Assembly: GCA_964500415.1 (NCBI GenBank)
Contig: CAZCOB010000024.1
Location: 1 to 26,929 of the forward strand
Length of the DNA stretch: 26,929 bases
DNA from: JAFGPF01 sp964500415
Lineage (GTDB): Bacteria > Chloroflexota > Dehalococcoidia > Dehalococcoidales > RBG-16-60-22
Reading direction: 5' to 3'
A program made the translations under genes and the position numbers. Of the stretch, positions 1 to 7,146 are shown one piece after another. The number at the start of each line of letters is the position of its first letter. The first letter of the stretch is position 1. Below the pieces are notes generated by a model, which made no database searches, had not been told where the DNA came from, and was given only the letters and a program-made list of their open reading frames with translations.

Positions 1-206
1 GGGTCGAACCCGGGTATCCGGGTGTGGGAGTGTTCCGCCCTGATTTTTACTCCCTTCAACTCGTGCGCCCGCTCGATGAGCTTCTGGTCTATTAACGAGG
101 GAAAGCCGCAGATAGCCCCGTAGTCAATCCACATGCCGGACTTCACCAGCCCGGCGGCTTCTTCGGCGGAAATCAGCTTACGTTTATATTCGTCTTCGTA
201 ACTCAT
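1..206 (-). CDS. CoA-transferase family protein, N-terminal part (runs off the window)
   Basis: The first 68 codons of a gene that continues beyond the left edge. The protein begins MSYEDEYKRKLISAEEAAGL and continues with a VKSGMWIDYG stretch and KGVKIRAEHSHTRIPGFD. This opening (YKRKL-x-S-x-EEA, VKSG-x-WIDYG, ELK-x-VK-I-R) resembles family-I CoA-transferases of the butyryl-CoA:acetate or 4-hydroxybutyrate CoA-transferase type. Those enzymes move CoA between an acyl-CoA and a free acid such as acetate. The catalytic glutamate lies downstream and outside the window, so the substrate cannot be told. It is the last visible gene of the tsaE-B-D-C-rpiB operon, 27 nt after the rpiB stop, with only a weak ribosome site. 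Fermentative or syntrophic acyl-CoA metabolism is inferred from the family only. Confidence 0.7.
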   Translation of the reverse strand, partial: MSYEDEYKRKLISAEEAAGLVKSGMWIDYGAICGFPSLIDQKLIERAHELKGVKIRAEHSHTRIPGFD

Positions 207-233
207 TATTTATCAATGTCCGGGTATATTATC

Positions 234-680
234 TTATTTACACTGCTCATCTTCGATTTTCTTTATTTTTTCTATCCGGGCTACGTGCCGGCCGCCCTCG
301 AAATCGGTGGTAAGAAAAACCTCAAGGATAGACGCCACGCGGGCTCTGCCCTGCTCCGCCGCAATGCAGCATATCTGCGCATCGTTGTGGAGGCGCGCCC
401 GTTTGGCGGTGAAGGCATCATAGCACTGGGCCGCCCTTATCCCTCTCACCTTATTGGCGGAAATGCACATGCCGATGCCCGTGCCGCATATCAATATGCC
501 CCGCTCATACTCCCCCCGAACGACGGCATCCGCCACCTGTACGGCAATATCGGGGTAATCTACCGAGTCTTCCGTATAGCAGCCGAAGTCATGATAGTCG
601 TACCCGTGTTCATCAAGGAGCCTGATAACAAGTTCCTTGAGCTTACAACCCCTGTGGTCGCCACCGATAGCAATACGCAC
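234..680 (-). CDS. rpiB: Ribose-5-phosphate isomerase B (RpiB/LacAB family)
   Basis: A 148-residue protein of the usual RpiB length. It interconverts ribose 5-phosphate and ribulose 5-phosphate in the non-oxidative pentose phosphate pathway, in the cytosol. Visible family motifs are the N-terminal IAIGGDHRG (phosphate and sugar contacts), the nucleophile loop ICGTGIGM with Cys65, and the ring-opening histidine in RLHND (His98, matching His99 of the E. coli enzyme). The C-terminal FEGGRHVARIEKI is also typical. The start codon is GTG at 680, preceded by a clear GGAGG (689-693, read on the minus strand) at good spacing. It lies 17 nt behind tsaC and is probably co-transcribed with the t6A genes, supplying pentose phosphate. 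Nothing essential is missing. Confidence 0.93.
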   Translation of the reverse strand: MRIAIGGDHRGCKLKELVIRLLDEHGYDYHDFGCYTEDSVDYPDIAVQVADAVVRGEYERGILICGTGIGMCISANKVRGIRAAQCYDAFTAKRARLHNDAQICCIAAEQGRARVASILEVFLTTDFEGGRHVARIEKIKKIEDEQCK

Positions 681-697
681 GAACTTAACCTCCTGTA

Positions 698-1372
698 TTA
701 ATTGTCTTCCGTAGATTCGGGCTCCTGAAATCTCTTTAACACTTCACGGAGCTCCAGCCAGCTGACGCGTCCCTGCCGGATAAGCCGGGGCGGGCTTTCG
801 GCTAAATCAATTATGGTAGACAGTTCACGCACCGCAACGGGTCCCTGGTCCAGTACCAGGGCCACATTATGGATATTTTCGCCAAGCTGCGCGGCTACCT
901 CCTCGACGGAGTAAGCGCCCGGCCGGCCGCTGATATTGGCGCTGGTCGTGGTTAAAGGATGGCCGGTCATCTCCACCAGACGCAGTATCACGGCGTTATC
1001 GGGGATGCGCATGCCGACGGTATCCAGTCCGGCCACCAGCATCGCAGGTATTATTTCCTTCCTGCGTAATACCATAGTCAGCGCCCCGGGGAGATAGCGC
1101 CCGGCAAGATAACGGGCGGGTTCGTCAACATACGCGTACTTTTCCGCCTCCCCGATAGAGCTCACGGCAATGTGTATCGGGTTGGAGTAAGCGCGTCCCT
1201 TCAACTGAAAAATCCTGGCTATGGCGCGGGTGTCCAGGGCATTACCCGACAGAGCATAGCCGGTATCGGTCGGACATACCACCACCTCACTTTTATTAAT
1301 CAGTCGGGCGGCGCGCTCCAGCACCTCTTTGTCGGGATTGACGGCAGCTATCTTTTCAATTTTCGCCTTCAT
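698..1372 (-). CDS. tsaC: Threonylcarbamoyl-AMP synthase TsaC/Sua5 (YrdC domain)
   Basis: This enzyme makes threonylcarbamoyl-adenylate from threonine, bicarbonate and ATP, the first step of t6A37 tRNA modification. The protein of about 224 residues is a single YrdC-like domain without the C-terminal Sua5 extension. Motifs are VVVCPTDTGYAL near residue 30, LKGRAYSNPIHIAV (the KxR nucleotide-binding signature), PGALTMVLRR and TTTSANISG. I chose ATG 1372 over ATG 1393. It lies one base after the tsaD stop and has a GGAGGG ribosome site (1378-1383) at about 5 nt. The upstream ATG would overlap tsaD by 20 nt. It is operonic with tsaD, tsaB and tsaE. Confidence 0.93.
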   Translation of the reverse strand: MKAKIEKIAAVNPDKEVLERAARLINKSEVVVCPTDTGYALSGNALDTRAIARIFQLKGRAYSNPIHIAVSSIGEAEKYAYVDEPARYLAGRYLPGALTMVLRRKEIIPAMLVAGLDTVGMRIPDNAVILRLVEMTGHPLTTTSANISGRPGAYSVEEVAAQLGENIHNVALVLDQGPVAVRELSTIIDLAESPPRLIRQGRVSWLELREVLKRFQEPESTEDN

Positions 1373-1373
1373 A

Positions 1374-2396
1374 CTATCCCTCCAGGGGGACATTGGGGAA
1401 GACGTTCAGGCGTAAATCTGAGACCTCACCCATCATCATTCTAGCGTATCCGGCGGCGGCAATCATAGCGGCATTATCGGTGCACAGGGAAAGGTCCGGG
1501 AAAAATATTTCAACCTTCTCCTTATTACAGGTCTCCCGGAAGACCTCGCGGAGTCGGCTGTTGGCGGAGACACCGCCGGTAACGCTAACCGCCGTTACGC
1601 CGCGCTCCCCGGCGGCACGCATCGTCCTGGAAACCAGCACGTCGACGACCGCTTCCTGAAAGCTGGCGGCGATATCGGCCAGGGGCAGGGCTTCGTTACG
1701 GGCGACCCTGTCTTTGAACATATTGATAACCGAGGTCTTCAGTCCGCTGAAGCTGAAATCTAGCGTCCGGCTTCTCAACATGGGACGCGGAAAAGCGAAG
1801 GCCCGGCGGTTTCCCTGCCGGGAAAGCTCGTCTATCACCCGCCCGCCGCCGGTATTCCTGTCGGCGTAGAGAAGACCGAGGAACTTGGCGACTTTATCGA
1901 AGGCCTCACCGGCGGCATCGTCCAGCGTCGTGCCCAGCAGCTCGTACCGGCAGTCGCCCTCAACATAAAGCAGCATCGTATGGCCGCCGGAGACGGTCAG
2001 GCAGACATGGGGCAAGGGTAAATCCGGGTGGCTGAGTCGGTTGGCGAAGATATGCCCCTCGACATGGTGCACACCGATGAGCGGCATCCCCCCGGCATAG
2101 CTGATAGACTTGGCCGCCGCCACGCCGACCATCAGACAACCGATAAGGCCCTGCTTCGAGGTGACGGCGACGGCCCCGACATCGTCGAGGGTCTTACCGG
2201 CCGTATCGAGGGCTTCCTTAATAACATAGCCGATAAGCTCGGTATGACGCCGGGCGGCAATCTCCGGCACGACTCCGCCATATTTCTTTAACAAATCGAA
2301 CTGCGTGGCAACGATACTGGAGAGTATCGTCCTGCCGTCAGCCACCAGCGCCGCGGCCGTCTCGTCACATGAAGTCTCTATACCCAGAACCAACAT
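1374..2396 (-). CDS. tsaD: tRNA N6-threonylcarbamoyladenosine transferase, catalytic subunit TsaD
   Basis: TsaD transfers the threonylcarbamoyl group from TC-AMP to A37 of ANN-decoding tRNAs, working in a complex with TsaB and TsaE. The 340-residue length is standard for the Kae1/TsaD ASKHA family. Visible motifs are LGIETSCDETAAALV at the N-terminus, the metal-binding HHVEGH (His111 and His115), TVSGGHTML, GEAFDKVAKFLGL, FSFSGLKTS and the C-terminal SVTGGVSANSRLRE. One oddity: the loop that reads TxGPGLxG in enzymes I know reads TSKQGLIG here (residues 79-86). The gene starts 18 nt after the tsaB stop and ends one base before the tsaC start, so translation is probably coupled. Confidence 0.96.
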   Translation of the reverse strand: MLVLGIETSCDETAAALVADGRTILSSIVATQFDLLKKYGGVVPEIAARRHTELIGYVIKEALDTAGKTLDDVGAVAVTSKQGLIGCLMVGVAAAKSISYAGGMPLIGVHHVEGHIFANRLSHPDLPLPHVCLTVSGGHTMLLYVEGDCRYELLGTTLDDAAGEAFDKVAKFLGLLYADRNTGGGRVIDELSRQGNRRAFAFPRPMLRSRTLDFSFSGLKTSVINMFKDRVARNEALPLADIAASFQEAVVDVLVSRTMRAAGERGVTAVSVTGGVSANSRLREVFRETCNKEKVEIFFPDLSLCTDNAAMIAAAGYARMMMGEVSDLRLNVFPNVPLEG

Positions 2397-2414
2397 GAAT
2401 AGATACCAAATCCT

Positions 2415-3110
2415 TTACGTACGGCGGAGCCTGTATTTATCAACGAACGCTTTCGCCGTGGACTCTTTCAGGTACAGCGGCGTCAGTGAAAGCACATCGT
2501 CATATTCTCCCCGTTCCAACCGCCGCGCCGCCAGGCAGGCCACCGCCGCCCCGCCCGGAACAGCTTCCACAGCCTTCGGCCTTATACCGGATTCCCGCTC
2601 AACTATCCGCGCGTACTCCCGGGACCCTTTACCAACCAGCATGGCAGAGTCAGTCATTAATCCTGCTAATCCTTTAACATCGCCGACATAGTACTCCCCG
2701 ATTCTATTAAACGCGTCGTTGTCAGGGCGGTAGCAGGCGGCATAAACGGCACCCCCGGCGCCGACGTTAATAACGGCGCAGACCTGGCGTGACCCGCCGG
2801 CGACTTTATAAGCCAGTGCTTCCAGGGTGGGCACACCACAGACAGGCTTTCCGGTACCGAAAGCGAGCATTTTCCCCACCGTTACTCCCACCCGGATGCC
2901 AGTCCAGGAGCCCGGCCCCAGTCCCACCCCGATTCCCCCGATATCCCTGAGACCCAGTCCAACGCTTTTTAGAGTAGAATCTATATTATCGACAATCTGC
3001 TCCAGAGAGTCGGTCTTCGCCTCATAAGCAGAGTCCGCCAGGACGCTGGCGCCATCGGCCACTCCCACGACATTGGCATAAGCAGACGTATCGATACCCA
3101 GCACAATCAT
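2415..3110 (-). CDS. tsaB: t6A biosynthesis complex subunit TsaB
   Basis: A 231-residue paralogue of TsaD that acts as its non-catalytic partner in the bacterial t6A complex. The N-terminus MIVLGIDTSAYANVVGVAD is the ASKHA phosphate-1 region. The family hallmark GVGLGPGSWTGIRVG sits near residues 62-76. The C-terminal half is shorter than in TsaD and has no metal-binding histidine pair, as expected for TsaB. Its ATG overlaps the tsaE stop as ATGA (3107-3110), a classic sign of translational coupling. Genes on both sides are t6A genes, which removes most doubt about the family assignment. Confidence 0.93.
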   Translation of the reverse strand: MIVLGIDTSAYANVVGVADGASVLADSAYEAKTDSLEQIVDNIDSTLKSVGLGLRDIGGIGVGLGPGSWTGIRVGVTVGKMLAFGTGKPVCGVPTLEALAYKVAGGSRQVCAVINVGAGGAVYAACYRPDNDAFNRIGEYYVGDVKGLAGLMTDSAMLVGKGSREYARIVERESGIRPKAVEAVPGGAAVACLAARRLERGEYDDVLSLTPLYLKESTAKAFVDKYRLRRT

Positions 3111-3580
3111 GGCCGCCGCAACTCCTCCAGCAGACCGGCGAACCTTCCGCCGGAAGCAGTCAACTCGATACGCCGCTCCCGTGCCGAAAGAATCTCGAAA
3201 CTCATTTTCAGAAGGTCATCCGGCAGAAGGGGCATAATCTTCTCCGCCCACTCGATAATCATTACCCCGGACGCCGTCCGCGACAGGTAGTCGGTGATAC
3301 CGAGTTCAACACCGTCGGCTTCCGTACCGAGCTGGTACATGTCCAGGTGAAAGACCGGCATACGCCCGCGGTATTCGTTCACCAGGACAAAGGTGGGGCT
3401 GTTGACCTGCCGCAGAGAAACGCCCAGTCCGGCGCAGATACCCCGCGTCAGCAACGTCTTCCCACACCCCAATTCCCCGATAAGGGCAATGACGCTGCCC
3501 GCTTCGAGACGCTTACCCATTCGCCTCCCGAGGGCCGAGGTGGATGCGGGACTTCTGCTGAAAAATTCGTAACTTGCCAT
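3107..3580 (-). CDS. tsaE: t6A biosynthesis ATPase TsaE
   Basis: A 157-residue P-loop ATPase that drives turnover of the TsaB-TsaD complex. Visible are the Walker A loop GELGCGKT (residues 35-42), SPTFVLVNEY (switch I-like), the HLDMYQLG segment and the Walker B-like IIEWAEKI. Length and motif order match TsaE/YjeE. It is the first gene of the minus-strand operon. The start ATG 3580 has only a poor Shine-Dalgarno match (TCCTTT just upstream), and no convincing promoter could be picked in the upstream gap. The C-terminal 30 residues are variable and uninformative. Confidence 0.94.
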   Translation of the reverse strand: MASYEFFSRSPASTSALGRRMGKRLEAGSVIALIGELGCGKTLLTRGICAGLGVSLRQVNSPTFVLVNEYRGRMPVFHLDMYQLGTEADGVELGITDYLSRTASGVMIIEWAEKIMPLLPDDLLKMSFEILSARERRIELTASGGRFAGLLEELRRP

Positions 3581-3673
3581 AAAGGACGATTGTTTTACGG
3601 ATTTTTAGACCTTAATTTATTTCCCTGAATGAGCCGGCGAATCTGAAGAAATATACTCAAGACATCTTGCGAG

Positions 3674-3744
3674 CCGCTCATGGTGAGCCTGTCGAACCAT
3701 AGCGGTATTTTTACCTCGCCCTTCGACAAGCTCAGGACGAGCGG
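3674..3744. repeat. Palindromic GAGCGG-ended dispersed repeat, copy 1
   Basis: Two related half-units lie head to head. The left is CCGCTCATGGTGAGCCTGTC followed by GAACCAT (3674-3700). The right is CGCCCTTCGACAAGCTCAGG followed by ACGAGCGG (3717-3744). A 16-nt spacer separates them, and the ends CCGCTC and GAGCGG are complementary. The same pair of half-units occurs in the opposite orientation at 26427-26480. Translated by chance, such elements give peptides like VRQAHHE and RPELVEG, which are familiar false-ORF products in environmental genomes. It lies in the 258-nt gap between the divergent tsaE and guaA genes. Confidence 0.85.
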
Positions 3745-3796
3745 TGAGATAATAATTATTATTGCTCATTGCTTGCCGACCTCGTACACTCCCCAC

Positions 3797-3825
3797 TTGA
3801 CGATAGTATAACATAATGGTAAATT
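3797..3825 (+). promoter_or_regulatory. Possible sigma-70-type promoter of guaA
   Basis: TTGACG (3797-3802), 17 nt, then TAAATT (3820-3825). Transcription would begin around 3832, only a few bases before ATG 3839. That would make guaA nearly leaderless, in line with the absence of any Shine-Dalgarno sequence in front of it. The -10 match is only fair (4 of 6). Confidence 0.35.
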
Positions 3826-3838
3826 GTGTTCTATAAAC

Positions 3839-5524
3839 ATGGTTAACGAAAATCAAAATCCACCCCTGGATGACAGCCACCGGATAGCCACCACCGACGA
3901 TATCGAGGTCTCCACGTATCTTGAAATCGCCAAAGAAATCAGCGGCGAACAGCCGGCGGTGACCGAGGAGGCTATCTCCGGCGCCGAACGCGAGGCTATC
4001 ATCGTGCTGGACTTCGGCTCGCAGTACAATATGCTGATTGCCCGGCGGGTGCGCGAGTGCCGTGTTTACTGCGAGCTTTTGCCCCATGATACGCCCTGGG
4101 AGAAAATCGCCCCGCTTAACCCCAAGGGGTTTATCCTCTCCGGCGGCCCGGCCAGCGTCTACGCCAAAGACGCCCCCCTGGCCCCTTCCTACGTTTACGA
4201 GAGCGGCCTGCCGGTGCTGGGAATCTGCTATGGGATGCAGGTTATCACCAAGCAGCTCGGCGGGCAGGTAAAGCCGGGCACCAAGCGCGAATACGGCCAC
4301 GCCGTGATGCACATCAGCCAGGTTGATTCGCCGTTGTTCACCAAGATTCCGGAGTCGACGCCGGTATGGATGAGCCACGGCGATAGAATCGAGGAAATGC
4401 CGCCGGACTTTACCGCCCTCGCCCAAACGGAAAATTCACCGTATGCCGTCATCGGCAACGAAAGAGGCATCTACGGCCTCCAGTTCCACCCCGAGGTAGC
4501 CCATACCCCCGAAGGCAAGACCATCCTGCACAATTTCGTCTATAAAATATGCGGCTGCAAGGGTAACTGGACGATGGGGCACTTCGTCACCGAAAGCATG
4601 AATCTGATTAAAGAACAGGTGGGCGACGGCAAGGTTATCAACGCTCTCTCGGGAGGCGTCGATTCCTCGGTGGTCGCCACGCTTATCCACCGGGCTATCG
4701 GCGACCAGCTTACCTGCATCTTCGTGAATAACGGCCTGCTCAGGAGGGAGGAGGCGGACAGAACGCTCCAGGTCTTCAAAAACAACCTGGGTATGAATAT
4801 CAGCTACGTCGATGCTACCGACAGGTTTCTGAACCGCCTGAATGGCGTCGTCGACCCCGAGGAGAAACGCAAGATTATCGGGGAGGAGTTCATCAGGGTG
4901 TTCGAAGAGGAAGCCAACAAAATCGGCAAGGTGGACTTCCTCGCCCAGGGCACGCTCTACCCGGATGTTATCGAAAGCGTATCATCGGTCAGCACGGCCT
5001 CGGCCAAGATAAAATCGCACCACAACGTCGGCGGTCTGCCTGCGAAAATGACCCTGAAATTACTGGAGCCGCTGCGCTTTCTCTTTAAAGACGAGGTGCG
5101 GCTGGCAGGCACCGAACTCGGCCTGCCGGAGGAGATGGTCTGGCGGCAGCCCTTCCCCGGACCGGGACTCGCCATCCGGTGCATCGGCGAGGTTACGAGA
5201 GAGAAGCTGGAAATCCTGCGTAGCGCCGACTTTATCCTGATGAACGAGATTAAGAAAGCCAAGCTGTACCGCCAGCTCTGGCAGAGTTTCTGCGTCCTCA
5301 CCGATGTCCGCTCGGTGGGGGTGATGGGGGATTACCGCACCTACGGGTACCTGGCAGCCGTCCGCGCCGTCACCAGCGACGACGCCATGACGGCAGACTG
5401 GGCCCGCCTTCCTTACGACCTGCTGGCGCGCATCTCCAGTCGCATCGTCAACGAGGTAGATGGCATCAACCGCGTCGTCTACGACATCACCTCCAAGCCC
5501 CCATCCACGATTGAGTGGGAGTAA
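3839..5524 (+). CDS. guaA: GMP synthase (glutamine-hydrolysing)
   Basis: GuaA aminates XMP to GMP using glutamine and ATP, the last step of guanine nucleotide synthesis. From ATG 3839 the protein has 561 residues. It has a class-I glutamine amidotransferase domain (about 53-240) with the nucleophile Cys130 in GICYGMQ and the dyad His217/Glu219 in FHPEV. The ATP-pyrophosphatase domain follows, with the SGGVDSS P-loop (271-277), then the dimerisation domain ending ITSKPPSTIEWE. An N-terminal extension of about 50 polar, acidic residues precedes the usual start (IIVLDFGSQYN). No in-frame Met lies between the extension and the domain, so the extension seems real. An in-frame TTG at 3824 is an alternative start. 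No ribosome site is visible at either start. Confidence 0.97.
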   Translation: MVNENQNPPLDDSHRIATTDDIEVSTYLEIAKEISGEQPAVTEEAISGAEREAIIVLDFGSQYNMLIARRVRECRVYCELLPHDTPWEKIAPLNPKGFILSGGPASVYAKDAPLAPSYVYESGLPVLGICYGMQVITKQLGGQVKPGTKREYGHAVMHISQVDSPLFTKIPESTPVWMSHGDRIEEMPPDFTALAQTENSPYAVIGNERGIYGLQFHPEVAHTPEGKTILHNFVYKICGCKGNWTMGHFVTESMNLIKEQVGDGKVINALSGGVDSSVVATLIHRAIGDQLTCIFVNNGLLRREEADRTLQVFKNNLGMNISYVDATDRFLNRLNGVVDPEEKRKIIGEEFIRVFEEEANKIGKVDFLAQGTLYPDVIESVSSVSTASAKIKSHHNVGGLPAKMTLKLLEPLRFLFKDEVRLAGTELGLPEEMVWRQPFPGPGLAIRCIGEVTREKLEILRSADFILMNEIKKAKLYRQLWQSFCVLTDVRSVGVMGDYRTYGYLAAVRAVTSDDAMTADWARLPYDLLARISSRIVNEVDGINRVVYDITSKPPSTIEWE

Positions 5525-5544
5525 TATTTAAAGGAGGTAGAACA

Positions 5545-5979
5545 ATGCAAATTACAACTGACCAAAAGGGGAAAGGTGCCGAACTTATGGTATTCGGGGA
5601 GTTAATTAGAAAAGGAGTTGACCTTTATATTCCAATCGTAGATATAGGAATTGACGCCATAATAAAGAAAAAGGATGGCACCTATCTGCAAATTCAGGTG
5701 AAATCAACAAAAGCGCATGAGCAAGCAGGTTACTTCAATGTTTACGATATAAATGAACACCGTGAAGAAAAGTTCTTCATCATCTGCGTAGACATGAACG
5801 AGGATAACCTTATAGAGAAAGGAAAGCCCAATATCTGGGTTCTTCCAGCTACTGATTTTAAAAAATATATGGTATCTGGTTGTAGGTTGCCGATTTATGA
5901 GACTAGGCGTGGAGATAAAGAACCAAGATATAAACTCCTACAAGACTGCTTTTATGCTTGGGAAAGTTTAACGGGGTAA
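5545..5979 (+). CDS. PD-(D/E)XK endonuclease-like protein, accessory
   Basis: A 144-residue protein starting at ATG 5545 behind a strong AAGGAGG (5531-5537). The pattern KGKGAELMVFGELIRKG, then VDIGIDAII, then YLQIQVKST is the layout of small PD-(D/E)XK nucleases: a Glu in helix 1, Asp in the first strand, and Q-x-K in the second. Such proteins include restriction-like and homing-type nucleases, so the fold is a reasonable call. Target and biological role cannot be told. The gene is visibly richer in A and T than guaA and sits 20 nt after the guaA stop, in the same direction. This suggests a recently acquired cargo gene carried on a purine transcript. No methyltransferase partner is nearby. 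Confidence 0.65.
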   Translation: MQITTDQKGKGAELMVFGELIRKGVDLYIPIVDIGIDAIIKKKDGTYLQIQVKSTKAHEQAGYFNVYDINEHREEKFFIICVDMNEDNLIEKGKPNIWVLPATDFKKYMVSGCRLPIYETRRGDKEPRYKLLQDCFYAWESLTG

Positions 5980-6111
5980 TACTACTCAGATGTAGCTTAA
6001 AGAGGCTTGCCTTTCAAACATATACACGGTGAGTCCAAGAGGGGCGAAGTAAACAAAATCCCCCTTAGTCCCCCTTTTTCAAAGGGTGAGAGAACTTAAT
6101 TCTCCCTCTTG

Positions 6112-6132
6112 TCCCTCCTTACGAAGGAGGGA
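6112..6132. repeat. Hairpin TCCCTCCTT-ACG-AAGGAGGGA in the 5980-6287 gap
   Basis: A perfect 9-bp stem with a 3-nt loop. It lies in the 308-nt stretch without a gene between the nuclease-like gene and the lipoprotein gene. That gap also contains C-rich stretches (CCCCCTTAGTCCCCC around 6060-6080), the G-rich dispersed repeat at 6167-6231 and a second hairpin at 6236-6255. The hairpin is close in sequence to the CCCCCTCTCC stems at 12823, 19209 and 19436. It has no U-run behind it, so it is more likely a repeat element than a terminator. Confidence 0.6.
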
Positions 6133-6166
6133 CGTCAATACCCGAAAAGGGGTGGGGGAAATCTGC

Positions 6167-6231
6167 GGGATAAGCCGTGGATGATACGAGGGCGGCTTGG
6201 GTGGGAAAAGATAACAACGAGGGGGAGGGGT
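6167..6231 (+). repeat. G-rich dispersed intergenic repeat, copy 1
   Basis: This copy begins GGGATAAGCCGTGGATGATA, has the core TGGGTGGGAAAAGATA, and ends CGAGGGGGAGGGGT. Three further copies lie at 9049-9112, 12965-13029 and 19341-19402, all reading the same way on the plus strand. The common skeleton is GGGATAAGC, CGAGGGCGGC, GGGTGGGAAAAGAT, CGAGGGGG. No ORF is shared between the copies, so this is a non-coding repeat family. Confidence 0.8.
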
Positions 6232-6235
6232 CTGG

Positions 6236-6255
6236 ATTCCAGCTTTCGCTGGAAT
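6236..6255. repeat. Hairpin ATTCCAGC-TTTC-GCTGGAAT
   Basis: A perfect 8-bp stem-loop followed by GACA. The wording TGGATTCCAGC...GCTGGAATGAC resembles short palindromic repeats ending in GGAATGAC that are scattered in many environmental bacterial genomes. A loosely related GCAATGACAC end is seen near 9005-9014. It lies about 30 nt in front of the lipoprotein start. Confidence 0.55.
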
Positions 6256-6287
6256 GACAATCCATACAGATACAGGGAGTAAGTTAG

Positions 6288-7094
6288 ATTAAAATACCGT
6301 ACTCCGCGATTAAAGCAAGCATCATCCTCCTGATAGTCCTTCTCACCCTTGTCGGCTGTAAATCGGCGGACTTTATCTACACCAGAGACGGTAAAATCGA
6401 GTGCGGCGGCGACGGCGAAGCCATTATCCTCAACAATAACCCCGCCGCCATTGACCCCACCTTCGATGAACTGGTCGCCTTCATTAAAACAGACCCCACG
6501 GATACCAGAGAATATATTAAAAATGCTTACGTATGCGCTGATTTTGCTGAAGCAGTCCATAATAACGCCGAGGTCGCTGGCATCCGGGCCGGCTGGGTGG
6601 GGGTACGATTCACCGGCGCCGAGAAGGGACACGCTATCAACGCTTTTGAAACGATTGACAAAGGACTGATTTACATCGACTGTACCAACGGCCGTAACCC
6701 GAGTGGTGAAGACGATGAAATCCAAAGCTGGGATACCGTGGCCTACATTGAAATCGGCAGGAAGTATGGTATACTGCACATCGACCGGGTGGCATCGTCA
6801 CCGTATGACTTTTATACATTTCAGTATGATTTCTATACAGACTGCGAGGAGGCCTGGCAGGATTACAAAAATCTGCTGGAAGCCTATAATAAGGGCGTCG
6901 AGAGTTACAATAAAGAAATAAGCGGCAAGGTATATACCATCGGCTCTCCCGAAGAACAGAGAGTTTCGACCTGGGCAGCAGAGATAATGCAACAGGAACA
7001 AACGCTTAACCGGCTGGAAAAGGAGCTGGTCACGCACTGGTACGAATCCGAATTTTCATCATATATTATTGAAGACGTGTACATTCACTGGTAG
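6288..7094 (+). CDS. Predicted lipoprotein with a transglutaminase-like Cys-His-Asp domain; ATT start
   Basis: The open frame runs from the stop at 6285 to 7094 and contains no ATG, GTG or TTG before 6597. Yet the region before 6597 clearly encodes protein. Read from ATT 6288, the N-terminus is MKIPYSAIKASIILLIVLLT followed by the lipobox LVGC (Cys24). That ATT sits 8 nt behind AGGGAG (6274-6279). The mature part of about 245 residues has an arrangement like transglutaminase/papain-fold hydrolases: Cys83 in YVCADFAEAVHNNAE, His115 in EKGHAINAF, and Asp131 in LIYIDCT. The C-terminal third (about 175-245) is charged and probably coiled coil. It is likely anchored outside the membrane. The exact substrate is unknown. 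ATA 6294 is a less likely start. A start shortened to GTG 6597 would discard the signal peptide and Cys83. Confidence 0.7.
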   Translation: MKIPYSAIKASIILLIVLLTLVGCKSADFIYTRDGKIECGGDGEAIILNNNPAAIDPTFDELVAFIKTDPTDTREYIKNAYVCADFAEAVHNNAEVAGIRAGWVGVRFTGAEKGHAINAFETIDKGLIYIDCTNGRNPSGEDDEIQSWDTVAYIEIGRKYGILHIDRVASSPYDFYTFQYDFYTDCEEAWQDYKNLLEAYNKGVESYNKEISGKVYTIGSPEEQRVSTWAAEIMQQEQTLNRLEKELVTHWYESEFSSYIIEDVYIHW

Positions 7095-7146
7095 TGATGT
7101 GCTAAAATAGAGCGCATAAGAAAAACCATCATACGGAGGCGCAACA

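Noticed and set aside
3617..4426. Minus-strand ORF of 269 residues opposite guaA
   Set aside because: It is antisense to the clear guaA gene and starts in its coding strand. Its C-terminus is translated palindromic repeat (RPELVEG, VRQAHHE), a known false-ORF signature.
6135..6779. Minus-strand ORF of 214 residues over the gap and the lipoprotein
   Set aside because: It reads through the G-rich repeat and the hairpin (giving SHPSRPRIIHG and FQRKLESR) and lies antisense to the lipoprotein frame.
6597..7094. Shorter reading of the lipoprotein from GTG 6597
   Set aside because: It discards the signal peptide, the lipobox and Cys83, while the frame upstream is open and protein-like.
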